Notes: generated by a model not told the origin, from the sequence alone. A stretch of 64,000 nucleotides of DNA from Bradyrhizobium liaoningense (GCF_018130825.1 NZ_JAFCJS010000003.1:186001-250000), one strand, 5' to 3'. Shown: positions 8,046-15,097, counted from the stretch's first letter. Translations and numbers: made by a program.

Positions 8046-8075
8046 AGCCCTGCCGTTCTGCAGGGCTTTTTTCTT
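8046..8075 (+). terminator. Rho-independent terminator after the Bug-type gene
   Basis: AGCCCTGC (8046-8053), loop CGTTCT and GCAGGGCT (8060-8067) form a perfect 8-bp stem, followed by a run of T residues to 8072. It lies 25 bp after the stop codon. Confidence 0.92.
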
Positions 8076-8170
8076 GCGCGTGTCGTTCCGTTGATCTGGA
8101 ATAAAACGCTGCGGCGAAACCTGATGATAGATGGCGCGTATCTCGCGCCGTGAGCAATGGAGTTGGGATC

Positions 8171-8449
8171 ATGCGCAAGACGCAATTGGCGCTGCTGACG
8201 TTGGGTGCAACGATCCTTGCCGGCGTTGTCACCGTCACGCCGGCCGCTGCCGGCGACTATCCCTGGTGCGCCCAGGGCGGTGAATATGACTATCCCGGCG
8301 AATGCGCCTACAGCACTTATGGGCAGTGCCTGGCCAGCATCTCCGGCCGCTTGCTGTATTGCGGCCCCAATCCTCGCGTTGCCTACGGCCAGCAGCAGGT
8401 GCCGCCGCCGCGCCCGCCCCGGCGCACGCGGCCCGTTGCCCCATACTGA
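8171..8449 (+). CDS. DUF3551-type small secreted protein
   Basis: A 92-residue protein with a signal peptide (MRKTQLALLTLGATILAGVVTVTPAAA) and a mature part with YPWCAQGGEYDYPGECAYSTYGQCLAS and LLYCGPNP. The four cysteines and the YPWC/TYGQC pattern match DUF3551, abundant in Bradyrhizobium, where several paralogues per genome occur. The tail is rich in proline and arginine (PPPRPPRRTRP). Function is unknown; it is presumably periplasmic with two disulphides. The ATG at 8171 has GGAG eight bases upstream and is preferred over an in-frame GTG at 8150. Confidence 0.85.
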   Translation: MRKTQLALLTLGATILAGVVTVTPAAAGDYPWCAQGGEYDYPGECAYSTYGQCLASISGRLLYCGPNPRVAYGQQQVPPPRPPRRTRPVAPY

Positions 8450-8514
8450 TCGCGCTTCCGACGAGCGCAGCCTGATCACGCAGTCGTGCGGACCCGTGCC
8501 CGCGGGTTCCGGCT

Positions 8515-8541
8515 TGACGCATTTTCGTTCGCGCTTATACT
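8515..8541 (+). promoter_or_regulatory. Probable promoter of the arsR-SRPBCC-DUF899 operon
   Basis: TTGACG at 8515-8520 and TATACT at 8536-8541 match -35 and -10 elements with a short 15-bp spacer. The expected transcription start (about 8548) falls at or next to the ATG at 8549, implying a leaderless message. Confidence 0.55.
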
Positions 8542-8560
8542 AAACCATATGGTTAAGTAT
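8537..8560. promoter_or_regulatory. 24-bp palindrome over -10 box and start codon, probable ArsR operator
   Basis: Left arm ATACTAAACCAT and right arm ATGGTTAAGTAT pair at 11 of 12 positions, with the dyad axis immediately before the ATG of the regulator at 8549. The site overlaps the -10 box and predicted transcription start, so binding would block RNA polymerase: the normal arrangement for an autorepressor of the ArsR family. Confidence 0.7.
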
Positions 8561-9001
8561 CAGGACGAGACGCTGGACCGGACCTTTGCGGCACTATCCG
8601 ACCCGACGAGGCGTGCATTGCTCGCACGCCTCGGCGAAGCGGACGGCCTGTCGGTGAGCGAGCTGGCCGCGCCGTTCCCGGTCTCGCTGCCGGCGATCAT
8701 GAAGCATCTCGACGTGCTCGCGGATGCAGGCCTGATCGTGCGCGAGAAGACCGGACGCACGGTGTCCTGCCGGCTCACGGCGCAGCCGATGGAGCAGGCG
8801 ATGAACTGGCTCAATCGCTACGCCCAGTTCTGGGCCGACAATCTCGATCGTCTTGCCGCCTTCGTGGAGGAAGAGACATGGCCAACACAGCCGTCAACGC
8901 CGCCGAACGATCAGCGGAACGCCCAAGCCTCACGCTCACGCGCCGGCTTCGCGCACGGCCGGAAAAAGTCTACGCCGCCTGGACGCAAGCCGAGCAGCTA
9001 G
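8549..9001 (+). CDS. ArsR-family winged-helix transcriptional regulator
   Basis: A 150-residue frame whose first 110 residues form a compact ArsR/HTH_20 winged helix: TLDRTFAALSDPTRRALLARL, then SVSELAAPFPVSLPAIMKHLDVLADAGLI as the DNA-reading helices, and a wing at REKTGRTVSCRL. No metal-binding cysteine pair is present, so it is of the type paired with SRPBCC proteins rather than a metal sensor. The ATG at 8549 lies in the centre of a palindrome and no ribosome-binding site precedes it, pointing to leaderless translation. The C-terminal 40 residues are translated from DNA that also encodes the next gene in another frame (124-bp overlap) and are probably not a conserved part. Confidence 0.9.
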   Translation: MVKYQDETLDRTFAALSDPTRRALLARLGEADGLSVSELAAPFPVSLPAIMKHLDVLADAGLIVREKTGRTVSCRLTAQPMEQAMNWLNRYAQFWADNLDRLAAFVEEETWPTQPSTPPNDQRNAQASRSRAGFAHGRKKSTPPGRKPSS

Positions 9002-9345
9002 TGCAGTGGTTCGGGCCGCCGAACATGAGGCCGGCGACGCTGCAAGCCGAGCTCGATGTGCGCACCGGCGGCAGCTTTCGCATCAGCTTCACCCGCGACG
9101 ATGGCGAATATTTCGAGGCCGGCGGCAGCTATCGCGAGGTGGTGCCGAACGAGCGCCTGGTCTTCACCTGGGCCTGGCATTCGACGCCGGAGCGCGAATC
9201 GCTGGTCACGATCTCGTTCAAGCCTGATAGCGCCGGCACCCTGATGGTGTTCCATCACGCCCAGTTCGCCGACGAGACCGCACGCGACAACCATCAGCGC
9301 GGCTGGAGCTCGTTCTTCGACAAGCTCGACGCCTTCGTCGCCTGA
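8878..9345 (+). CDS. SRPBCC (AHSA1-like) domain protein
   Basis: A 155-residue START/Bet v1-like helix-grip protein: LTLTRRLRARPEKVYAAWTQAEQLVQWFGP at the start, the EAGGSYREVVPNERLVFTWAW core, and a C-terminal helix ending HQRGWSSFFDKLDAFV. Such proteins bind hydrophobic ligands or act as chaperone-cofactor-like factors, and are very commonly encoded directly after an ArsR regulator, as here. The start lies inside the regulator gene, after GGAGGAAGAGAC. It is cytoplasmic. The ligand is not known. Confidence 0.88.
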   Translation: MANTAVNAAERSAERPSLTLTRRLRARPEKVYAAWTQAEQLVQWFGPPNMRPATLQAELDVRTGGSFRISFTRDDGEYFEAGGSYREVVPNERLVFTWAWHSTPERESLVTISFKPDSAGTLMVFHHAQFADETARDNHQRGWSSFFDKLDAFVA

Positions 9346-9363
9346 ATTCCAAGGGAGGATGCC

Positions 9364-10101
9364 ATGCAGCAACATCAGATCGTTTCGCGCGAGCAGTGGA
9401 TTGCGGCACGCAAGGCTCATCTCGCCCATGAGAAGGAGTTGACGCAGGCCCGCGAACGGCTTGCCGACGAGCGCCGCCAGCTTCCCTGGGTGAAGGTCGA
9501 CAAGCCCTACGTCTTCACCGGGCCGAACGGCAAGGTCACGCTGTCCGACCTCTTCAAGAACCGCCCGCAGCTCGTCGTCCAGCACGTGATGTTCGCGCCC
9601 GACTGGGACGCGGCCTGCAAGAGCTGCTCGTTCTGGGCCGATGGGTTCGAGCGCATGGTGCCGCATCTGGCCGCGCGCGACACGTCCATGGCCGCGGTCT
9701 CGCTGGCGTCAAGCGCAAAGCTCGAGGCCTTCAAGAAGCGGATGGGCTGGACCTTCGACTGGGTCTCGTCGGGCGACAACGATTTCAACCGAGATTACGG
9801 CGTGACGTTCTCGCCGGACGAGATCGCGACCGGCAAGCCGATGTACAATTTCGGTACTACGCCGATCTACGGACCCGAGCTGCCCGGCATCAGCGTGTTC
9901 TATCGCAACGAGGCCGGCGAGATTTTTCACACCTATTCCTGCTTCGCCCGCGGCCTCGACATGATGAACGCCGCCTATCAGTATCTCGATCTCACCCCGC
10001 TCGGCCGTCACGAGGAAGGCCTGCCCTATCCGATGGATTGGGTGCGCCTGCGCGACCAGTACGAGCCGCAGACGGCGAAGGCGGCGTGCTGCCACGGGTG
10101 A
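9364..10101 (+). CDS. DUF899 thioredoxin-like protein
   Basis: A 245-residue DUF899 protein, third gene in the ArsR operon (18-nt gap, GGGAGGATGCC ribosome-binding site). Seen: an N-terminal charged helix (WIAARKAHLAHEKELTQARERL), then LPWVKVDKPYVF, HVMFAPDWDAACKSCSFWADGF with a CKSC pair, and YSCFARGLDMMNAAYQYLDLTPLGR. The CxxC in a thioredoxin-like fold suggests a redox role, but no enzyme activity is established. It ends with a KAACCHG cysteine-rich tail. ArsR-SRPBCC-DUF899 clusters are frequent in rhizobia. Confidence 0.88.
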   Translation: MQQHQIVSREQWIAARKAHLAHEKELTQARERLADERRQLPWVKVDKPYVFTGPNGKVTLSDLFKNRPQLVVQHVMFAPDWDAACKSCSFWADGFERMVPHLAARDTSMAAVSLASSAKLEAFKKRMGWTFDWVSSGDNDFNRDYGVTFSPDEIATGKPMYNFGTTPIYGPELPGISVFYRNEAGEIFHTYSCFARGLDMMNAAYQYLDLTPLGRHEEGLPYPMDWVRLRDQYEPQTAKAACCHG

Positions 10102-10133
10102 GGGGGCGCGGGCACGCCGGATCCTCAGCAAAG

Positions 10134-10236
10134 GTGTCATCGCCCGGCTTGACCGGGCGATCCAGTACTCCGAGACGGTCATGATTTATCGATAGGCCGC
10201 GGCGTACTGAATTCCCCGCCTTCGCGGGGAATGACA
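10134..10236. repeat. Palindromic intergenic repeat, family D copy 1
   Basis: TGTCATCGCCCGGCTTGACC at the left and CCCCGCCTTCGCGGGGAATGACA at the right, with GGGCGATCCAGTACT and GGCGTACTG inside and a central TATCGATAGGCCGCGG. It lies between the convergent DUF899 and protease genes (stops 10101 and 10255). The copy at 42604-42708 has the central part in the opposite orientation. Confidence 0.8.
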
Positions 10237-10254
10237 GCGAAGATCGACGCGCAG

Positions 10255-11499
10255 CTACCGCTTCGCGTCCGCCTGCTCCGTCGCGTTGCACGAGATCAGC
10301 ATCGTATAGGGCCGGGCGTTACCGGCGATATCGGTGGTCTTGAGCTCGCTCTTCGGCTCGGCGGTCTGATAGGGCACCACGGAGTTGTCGAGGAAGTCGC
10401 GCAGCACGCCGGTCTTGATGGCGAAGTTGATGTTTTCGGGAATGTTGCCGGTCGCAGCGGCGATACGCAATGCCGGGATCTTTCCGGTGACCACGCCCAC
10501 GACCTGACCGGTGGTATCGAACAGCGGCCCGCCGCTATTGCCGGGCTGTATGGGGGCACTGATTTGCAGGAAACGCGAATCGTTGCGCATGCCGCTGAGC
10601 GAGCTGACGATGCCGGTGGTCACGGTGAAATCCGAGCTCAGGAGGCCATGGAAGGGAAAGCCGATCGCGACCACGGAATCGCCGGAGCGGATTGAACGGT
10701 CGCGGATCCGCGCAAACTCCTTGAATGTCGTCGTCGACGGCGCCTGCAGGAGAGCGAGATCGTTGTTCGCATCGCTCGACACGACGCGCAGTACCATCGA
10801 GGCCTCGCCGGTGAGGTTGCCCTTGATGTCGCCGACGCAGCCGTCGATCACATGGTTGTTGGTGACGATGTGGCCGTTCGCGCTGACCACGAAGCCAGTG
10901 CCGTTCTTGGCCCTCGTAGGTTTGCCGCCGGCCGGCGGTGGCGCCTGTTTCTCCGCCGTGGCTGCCGGCTTGGCCGCGCCCTTGGTGAAATCGCCCGCCT
11001 TGCTCAGCCCGTCGGCCTTCACCCTGGTGACGCAATTGGCCAGAGCCGCGATCACGGGTCCGGTCGAGGTCAGATCGAAATTCAGGACGGTGCGGCCGCT
11101 CGTCGCGACCATCAGGCTTGCCTTCTGAAACGTTCGCACGACATTGGCGGGCATGACGGCCGTGAGCATGTTCGGCTGATTGGCGGTGGCAAACAATCTT
11201 GCCTGCTCCTGTCCGTCGAAGATGACGTCGATCGCGGCGTTCTCGCCCTGTTTGAAGCGGTAGCTGGGACTCGCAAAGGCCAGCGACCAGGTGCCGGCGG
11301 CATTGTAGCCCACCACGAGAATGACGCCGTTGGCGTAGGGCGTCGTCGCCGCACAATGCGAGAACGCACCCGTCGCGTCATTGCTGAAGGCGCCGCCGAT
11401 CCAGTTGCCGACATTGACGGAGCCGAACGGCCCCGCCGCGTTCGCCCCGACGACACCCACCTGCAACACAGACGCTACGATCAACGACTTAAGCCACAT
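10255..11499 (-). CDS. Trypsin-like serine protease, exported
   Basis: A 414-residue protein with a signal peptide (MWLKSLIVASVLQVGVVGANA). Residues about 25-165 form an N-terminal domain of unknown type, 170-198 a low-complexity linker (KPAATAEKQAPPPAGGKPT) and 199-375 a DegP-like chymotrypsin fold. The triad is His216 (TNNHVIDGC), Asp247 (NNDLALL) and Ser322 (QPGNSGGPLF), all intact. There is no PDZ domain, unlike DegP. It is probably a periplasmic protease whose N-terminal domain selects or anchors the substrate. It is transcribed alone, divergent from the membrane-protein/regulator operon. Confidence 0.88.
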   Translation of the reverse strand: MWLKSLIVASVLQVGVVGANAAGPFGSVNVGNWIGGAFSNDATGAFSHCAATTPYANGVILVVGYNAAGTWSLAFASPSYRFKQGENAAIDVIFDGQEQARLFATANQPNMLTAVMPANVVRTFQKASLMVATSGRTVLNFDLTSTGPVIAALANCVTRVKADGLSKAGDFTKGAAKPAATAEKQAPPPAGGKPTRAKNGTGFVVSANGHIVTNNHVIDGCVGDIKGNLTGEASMVLRVVSSDANNDLALLQAPSTTTFKEFARIRDRSIRSGDSVVAIGFPFHGLLSSDFTVTTGIVSSLSGMRNDSRFLQISAPIQPGNSGGPLFDTTGQVVGVVTGKIPALRIAAATGNIPENINFAIKTGVLRDFLDNSVVPYQTAEPKSELKTTDIAGNARPYTMLISCNATEQADAKR

Positions 11500-11604
11500 G
11501 CCAGCCCCCGGAACGCTTTTGCACGCATCTTATCTGCGGGGACGGGTGCTGTGCAACCGGCAGTTGTCGGCGCGGATCCAGTCCCGCCGGAGCGACTTTC
11601 GGGC

Positions 11605-11632
11605 TTGCCATTACTTTGCGATCCGATATACT
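11605..11632 (+). promoter_or_regulatory. Probable sigma-70 promoter of the regulator-uppS operon
   Basis: TTGCCA at 11605-11610 and TATACT at 11627-11632 are separated by 16 bp. The palindromic operator at 11630-11646 covers the end of the -10 box and the predicted start of transcription. Confidence 0.6.
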
Positions 11633-11646
11633 TTGCAATACAAAGT
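11630..11646. promoter_or_regulatory. Palindromic operator, copy 1
   Basis: ACTTTGCAATACAAAGT has inverted ACTTTG/CAAAGT arms. It differs by one base from the copy at 12701-12717. A half site ACTTTGC also occurs at 11613-11619. Position over the promoter suggests repression by the winged-helix protein encoded at 12304. Confidence 0.75.
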
Positions 11647-11699
11647 AAGAGGGCGTTCGCCCTCGCAAACCTGGGCGAAGCGAGGTTTCGGCGTTGCCG

Positions 11700-12317
11700 A
11701 TGCGCGATCTCGACAAGGCACTGGCTGACATCGTGGCGATCCGCAGCCAGATCGCGGCGGGCACGGCGTTCCGCGGCTATGGCCCGGCGACGATGGCGGC
11801 GACCGGCGCCGTCGCGCTGCTCACCGCTGTCCTGCAAGCCTGGTTGCTGGGTGACCCGACCAGCGAGCCGGTCGGCTTTTTCTTCGGCTGGTTCGTCGCC
11901 GCCGTGCTGTCCTGCCTGATGATCGGGATCGAGATGCGCGCGCGTTCGCGCCGTCATCATTCCGGCCTTGCCGATGCCATGATCCATCAGGCTGTCGAGC
12001 AGTTTCTGCCCGCGGGCGTTGCCGGCGTGTTGCTCGCGGTGGTGATGTGGAAGTTTGCGAGCGAGACGCTGTGGCTGTTGCCGGGCCTGTGGCAGATCCT
12101 GGTGTCGCTCGGCATCTTCGCCTCGGTCCGCTCGCTGCCGCGCACCGTCGCACTCGCGGGGGCCTGGTATTTCGTTTCGGGCTTTGCGGTCGTGGTGCTC
12201 GCGAGCCGAACCCATACGCTGTCGCCATGGACCATGGGGCTGCCCTTCGTGATCGGGCAGTCGGTGATGGCGGGCATTCTGTACTTCGCGTCCGGAGACA
12301 ACGATGTCGAAGACTGA
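11700..12317 (+). CDS. Four-to-five-helix membrane protein of unknown function
   Basis: About 205 residues with hydrophobic segments near residues 32-52, 61-79, 103-118, 127-143, 150-168 and 180-196, so an integral inner-membrane protein. The N-terminus (MRDLDKALADIVAIRSQIAAGTAFRGYGP) is a short cytoplasmic helix. An in-frame ATG at 11694 two codons earlier is the alternative start; neither has a good ribosome-binding site. Its end overlaps the regulator gene by 14 bp, showing translational coupling. Such membrane protein/winged-helix pairs suggest that the membrane protein senses or moves the signal, but this is inference. Confidence 0.75.
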   Translation: MRDLDKALADIVAIRSQIAAGTAFRGYGPATMAATGAVALLTAVLQAWLLGDPTSEPVGFFFGWFVAAVLSCLMIGIEMRARSRRHHSGLADAMIHQAVEQFLPAGVAGVLLAVVMWKFASETLWLLPGLWQILVSLGIFASVRSLPRTVALAGAWYFVSGFAVVVLASRTHTLSPWTMGLPFVIGQSVMAGILYFASGDNDVED

Positions 12318-12678
12318 CAGCGCGCCTTTTTCCTATGAAGGGCTCGACCGCGTGATCCACGAGAAGGCGAGGCTCGGGCTCCTGACCTCGCTGATGGCGC
12401 ACCCGAAGGGTCTGGCGTTCGCGGACCTCAAGCAACTCTGCGGCCTGACCGACGGCAATCTCAGCCGGCATCTCGCCGTGCTCCAGGAGGCCGGCCTCGT
12501 CGAGGTGACCAAGGGCTATGAGGGCAATCGTCCGCACACCACCTGCCGCCTGACCAAGGCCGGCCGCCGCCGCTTCCTCGATTATCTCGCCGTGCTCGAA
12601 CGCCTGGTGCGCGATGCGGCGAAAGCCGCCGGCCGCGAGGCGCAGCCGCTCGGCCGCCTTGGTATCGTCTCGACCTGA
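12304..12678 (+). CDS. MarR-like winged-helix transcriptional regulator
   Basis: A 124-residue single-domain DNA-binding protein. The winged helix is clear: LDRVIHEKARLGLLTSLMAHPKGLAFADLKQLCGLTDGNLSRHLAVLQEAGLVEVTKGYEGNRPHTTCRLTKAGRRRF. It matches the HTH_34-type family of small regulators and has no separate ligand domain. Overlap with the membrane-protein gene and closeness to the cis-prenyltransferase gene (30 bp) make the three an operon. Two near-identical palindromes, one at the operon promoter and one at the start of the third gene, are its likely binding sites. Confidence 0.88.
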   Translation: MSKTDSAPFSYEGLDRVIHEKARLGLLTSLMAHPKGLAFADLKQLCGLTDGNLSRHLAVLQEAGLVEVTKGYEGNRPHTTCRLTKAGRRRFLDYLAVLERLVRDAAKAAGREAQPLGRLGIVST

Positions 12679-12700
12679 TCCTCCCCTTTTTTGACCGGAG

Positions 12701-12717
12701 ACTTTGCAATGCAAAGT
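12701..12717. promoter_or_regulatory. Palindromic operator, copy 2, over the uppS-like start codon
   Basis: ACTTTGCAATGCAAAGT is a perfect palindrome (8-bp arms ACTTTGCA/TGCAAAGT about one base). It covers the ATG at 12709, between GGAG at 12697-12700 and codon 3. Confidence 0.75.
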
Positions 12718-13449
12718 GCAATCACGTCCCGCAACGACAAGCTTCATGTCGGCATCATCATGGACGGCAACGGACGATGGGCCACGCGGCGCGGCCTGTC
12801 GCGCGTGCGCGGCCACGAGGCCGGCGTCGAGACCATCCGCCGCATCGTCGAGGCGGCGCCCAAGCAGGGCATCGGCACGCTGACGCTCTATGCGTTCTCC
12901 ACCGACAATTGGCGGCGGCCCAAGGCCGAGGTCGCCGCGCTGATGACCCTGCTGCGTTTCTATCTCGCCAACGAGGTGCAGAGCCTCGTCAGGAACGGCG
13001 TGCGTCTCACCGTGATCGGCCGCCGCGACCGGCTGCCTGACGGCATCGCCAATGCAATCGCGCGCGCCGAAGAGGCGACCGCCCATGGCAGCACGCTGCA
13101 TCTGCGCATCGCGGTCGATTACTCCGCGCGCGATGCCATCCTCAACGCGGCGGCCAAGGCGGCGGCGCTGACCAGCCTCACCCGCGAAGCCTTCTCCCAG
13201 CTCGTCACCGGCGAGGCCGGTTTACGCGACGTCGATCTCATCATCCGTACCTCGGGCGAGAAGCGGCTGTCGGACTTCCTGCTCTGGGAAGGCGCCTATG
13301 CCGAGCTGCACTTCACCGAGCGGATGTGGCCCGAATTCGAGGCGAGCGATCTCGCTGACGCGCTCGCCGCCTTCCACAACCGCGAGCGCCGCTTTGGCGG
13401 CCTGCAGGCTATCCTGCCCGAAGAGGTGCCCTCGCTCTCGCGTGTGTGA
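12709..13449 (+). CDS. uppS: Cis-prenyltransferase (UppS family), divergent paralogue
   Basis: A 246-residue undecaprenyl-diphosphate-synthase-family enzyme that would extend an allylic diphosphate with isopentenyl diphosphate in the cis configuration. Seen: IIMDGNGRWATRRG with Asp19, Asn21 and Arg23, then YAFSTDNWRRP, then RTSGEKRLSDFLLWEGAYAEL and the final NRERRFGG. Compared with standard UppS it has TDNW for SENW, DYSARDAI for NYGGRxEI, and SDFLLWE for SNFLLWQ, so product length or partner may differ. There is no frr/cdsA neighbourhood; instead it follows a regulator and an operator, so it looks like an inducible second copy. The ATG at 12709 follows GGAG; a TTG at 12691 is the alternative. 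Confidence 0.9.
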   Translation: MQSAITSRNDKLHVGIIMDGNGRWATRRGLSRVRGHEAGVETIRRIVEAAPKQGIGTLTLYAFSTDNWRRPKAEVAALMTLLRFYLANEVQSLVRNGVRLTVIGRRDRLPDGIANAIARAEEATAHGSTLHLRIAVDYSARDAILNAAAKAAALTSLTREAFSQLVTGEAGLRDVDLIIRTSGEKRLSDFLLWEGAYAELHFTERMWPEFEASDLADALAAFHNRERRFGGLQAILPEEVPSLSRV

Positions 13450-13571
13450 CGTGCGGCACTGGGAAACGAGCTGTTCGTTTTCAGCCGCATGATTGCAGCG
13501 ATGTCCAAGTACTGGTGGGCGGTCTCGCCAAGCGCCTCCCGCGCCGGACGCACCCGCGTTGATTTGCCGCG

Positions 13572-13587
13572 TGGCACGGATCGTGCT
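13572..13587 (+). promoter_or_regulatory. Candidate sigma-54 promoter
   Basis: TGGCACGGATCGTGCT has GG and GC exactly 10 bp apart and matches TGGCAYR-N4-TTGCW except for one base. The predicted start of transcription is near 13598, 35 bp before the start codon at 13633. Confidence 0.5.
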
Positions 13588-13632
13588 CTAGTATCGGGAC
13601 GATATATCCCCAGCGATGGGAGCTTTCGCAAG

Positions 13633-14118
13633 ATGCGCGCAGTCCTGGACTATTGCACCGGCGGAACGGAACGGCAGGTTGCAGCCGGCACGCTCGTCGT
13701 CACCGAGGGTGGCACCAGCGGCCATCTCTACGTGCTGATGCAAGGCAAGCTCGAAGTGCTCAAGGGCGAGATGGTGGTCGCCACCGTCACCGAGCCCGGT
13801 GCGGTCCTGGGCGAAATGTCGGTGCTGCTGGGCCTGCCGTATACCGCAACCGTGCGGGCCTGCTCCGATGCCGTCATCTACGAATTGGAGGACGCCGCCT
13901 CGTTCCTCAAGAAGGAGCCGGGCATCGCGCTGCTGATCGCAAAGATGCTGGCGCAGCGGCTCAACGTCGCCAACACCTATCTTGCCGATCTCAAGCGGCA
14001 ATATGCCGGCCACGGCACGCATCTGGCCATGGTCGGCGAGGTGCTGCAGAGCATGATCAACCTGCCGCCGCTTGAGGTCTCGCCAGGCTCGGATCGGCAA
14101 TCTGATCCAAGAATGTGA
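13633..14118 (+). CDS. Cyclic-nucleotide-binding domain protein
   Basis: A 161-residue Crp-type cNMP-binding domain without a DNA-binding helix-turn-helix. Seen: QVAAGTLVVTEGGTSGHLYVLMQGKLEVLKGEMVVATVTEPGAVLGEMSVLLGLPYTATVRA, i.e. the jelly-roll with the phosphate-binding GEMSVLLGLPYTATV segment, where the usual Arg-Ser is replaced by Tyr-Thr. A helical C-terminus follows. It is cytoplasmic; ligand binding is uncertain. The ATG at 13633 is used because the domain begins right after it; an upstream extension to 13489 has no conserved look. The last 62 bp overlap the convergent metallophosphoesterase gene. Confidence 0.85.
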   Translation: MRAVLDYCTGGTERQVAAGTLVVTEGGTSGHLYVLMQGKLEVLKGEMVVATVTEPGAVLGEMSVLLGLPYTATVRACSDAVIYELEDAASFLKKEPGIALLIAKMLAQRLNVANTYLADLKRQYAGHGTHLAMVGEVLQSMINLPPLEVSPGSDRQSDPRM

Positions 14119-14884
14119 GCCAGTCGGGCGGCGCTTCGATCGGAGCGGCGGGCCGCTTCAGCGGCGCGGCAAGGTCGATCCACTGCGCTTCGCCGGCCGC
14201 CAGCCAGAACGCCTTGTCCGCATCGAAATCCAGCACGATGTAGGTCGGAGGACGGCCGGGCTGCAGGCCGGTGTTGAAGACCCAGGTCTGGCCCAGCCGG
14301 TCGAACCACGATCCATTGGTGATGAAGGGCGATTGATGCACATGGCCCGAGATCACCATGGAAGGCTGGTACTGCATGATCCACTGCACCAGCTCGACAT
14401 CGCCGAAGAAGCGTTTGCCGCCCCAGCTCGTCGGTGAATCCGCCGGCGGCGCATGATGCACCCAGATCCAGCGCTGCGGCCGGCTCGCGGCGGCATCGCG
14501 CAACTGCTCGACGAGACGCTGCTTCACCAGCGGGCCATCCCACCACGGGCACACCGTGAACAGAGTGTCGCCGATGCTGAGGCTGTCGCCGTCGCAGGCA
14601 ATGCCGAGCTCGCGCACCTCCGAGATCCAGCGCGAGATCTTTTCGCCCTCCGCATTGCGCTCGTCGAGGTCGTGATTGCCGGAGCAGAGGATCACGCGGG
14701 TCTTTGCGGCCAGCAGCGCGAGGTATTTCTTCACCACCACGATCTGCGCGCGAAAATCCACCATCGAGCCGATGTCGAGCGCATCGCCGGCGAAGATCAA
14801 AAGGTCGAATTGCGGCGCCGCGCTGACGAGCCAGTCGAGCTGCGGCAGCGAGTAGTGCAGGTCGGCCACGACCAGGCAGCGCAT
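14057..14884 (-). CDS. Metallophosphoesterase
   Basis: About 275 residues of the calcineurin-like phosphoesterase fold. Motifs in order: VVADLHYS (metal Asp and His), FAGDALDIG, SGNHDLDE, WVHHAPP and SGHVHQSPF, all five metal-site blocks intact. It is cytoplasmic. The substrate may be a phosphodiester such as a cyclic nucleotide or a nucleic-acid end, but the sequence does not say. The gene is convergent with the cNMP-binding protein gene, with overlapping ends. I prefer the ATG at 14884, next to the conserved domain; an ATG at 14944 would add 20 residues. Confidence 0.87.
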   Translation of the reverse strand: MRCLVVADLHYSLPQLDWLVSAAPQFDLLIFAGDALDIGSMVDFRAQIVVVKKYLALLAAKTRVILCSGNHDLDERNAEGEKISRWISEVRELGIACDGDSLSIGDTLFTVCPWWDGPLVKQRLVEQLRDAAASRPQRWIWVHHAPPADSPTSWGGKRFFGDVELVQWIMQYQPSMVISGHVHQSPFITNGSWFDRLGQTWVFNTGLQPGRPPTYIVLDFDADKAFWLAAGEAQWIDLAAPLKRPAAPIEAPPDWLTFLDQIADPSLARPQAAAG

Positions 14885-15097
14885 GAAAAATCCGTCGGCG
14901 AGAGATCGAAAAATGTCAGGGGATTCCAAAACGGCATAGAGCAAGAAGCAGACCAGCCCGGCCGCTCCTTCAGGTCAATGCAACGAACGACAGCATGCTG
15001 CGGCGCGTCGCAGAGTGCAAGGGGGGCAGGTAACGCGAGGGCTGGACCGGATCGCCGAATTCTGGTGTCGTGGCCTTCCCTCAATACCTGTGTCCAC

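Noticed and set aside
13489..13632. 48-residue N-terminal extension of the cNMP-binding protein
   Set aside because: The extension shows no conserved look, and a candidate sigma-54 promoter lies inside it. The ATG at 13633 starts the domain directly.
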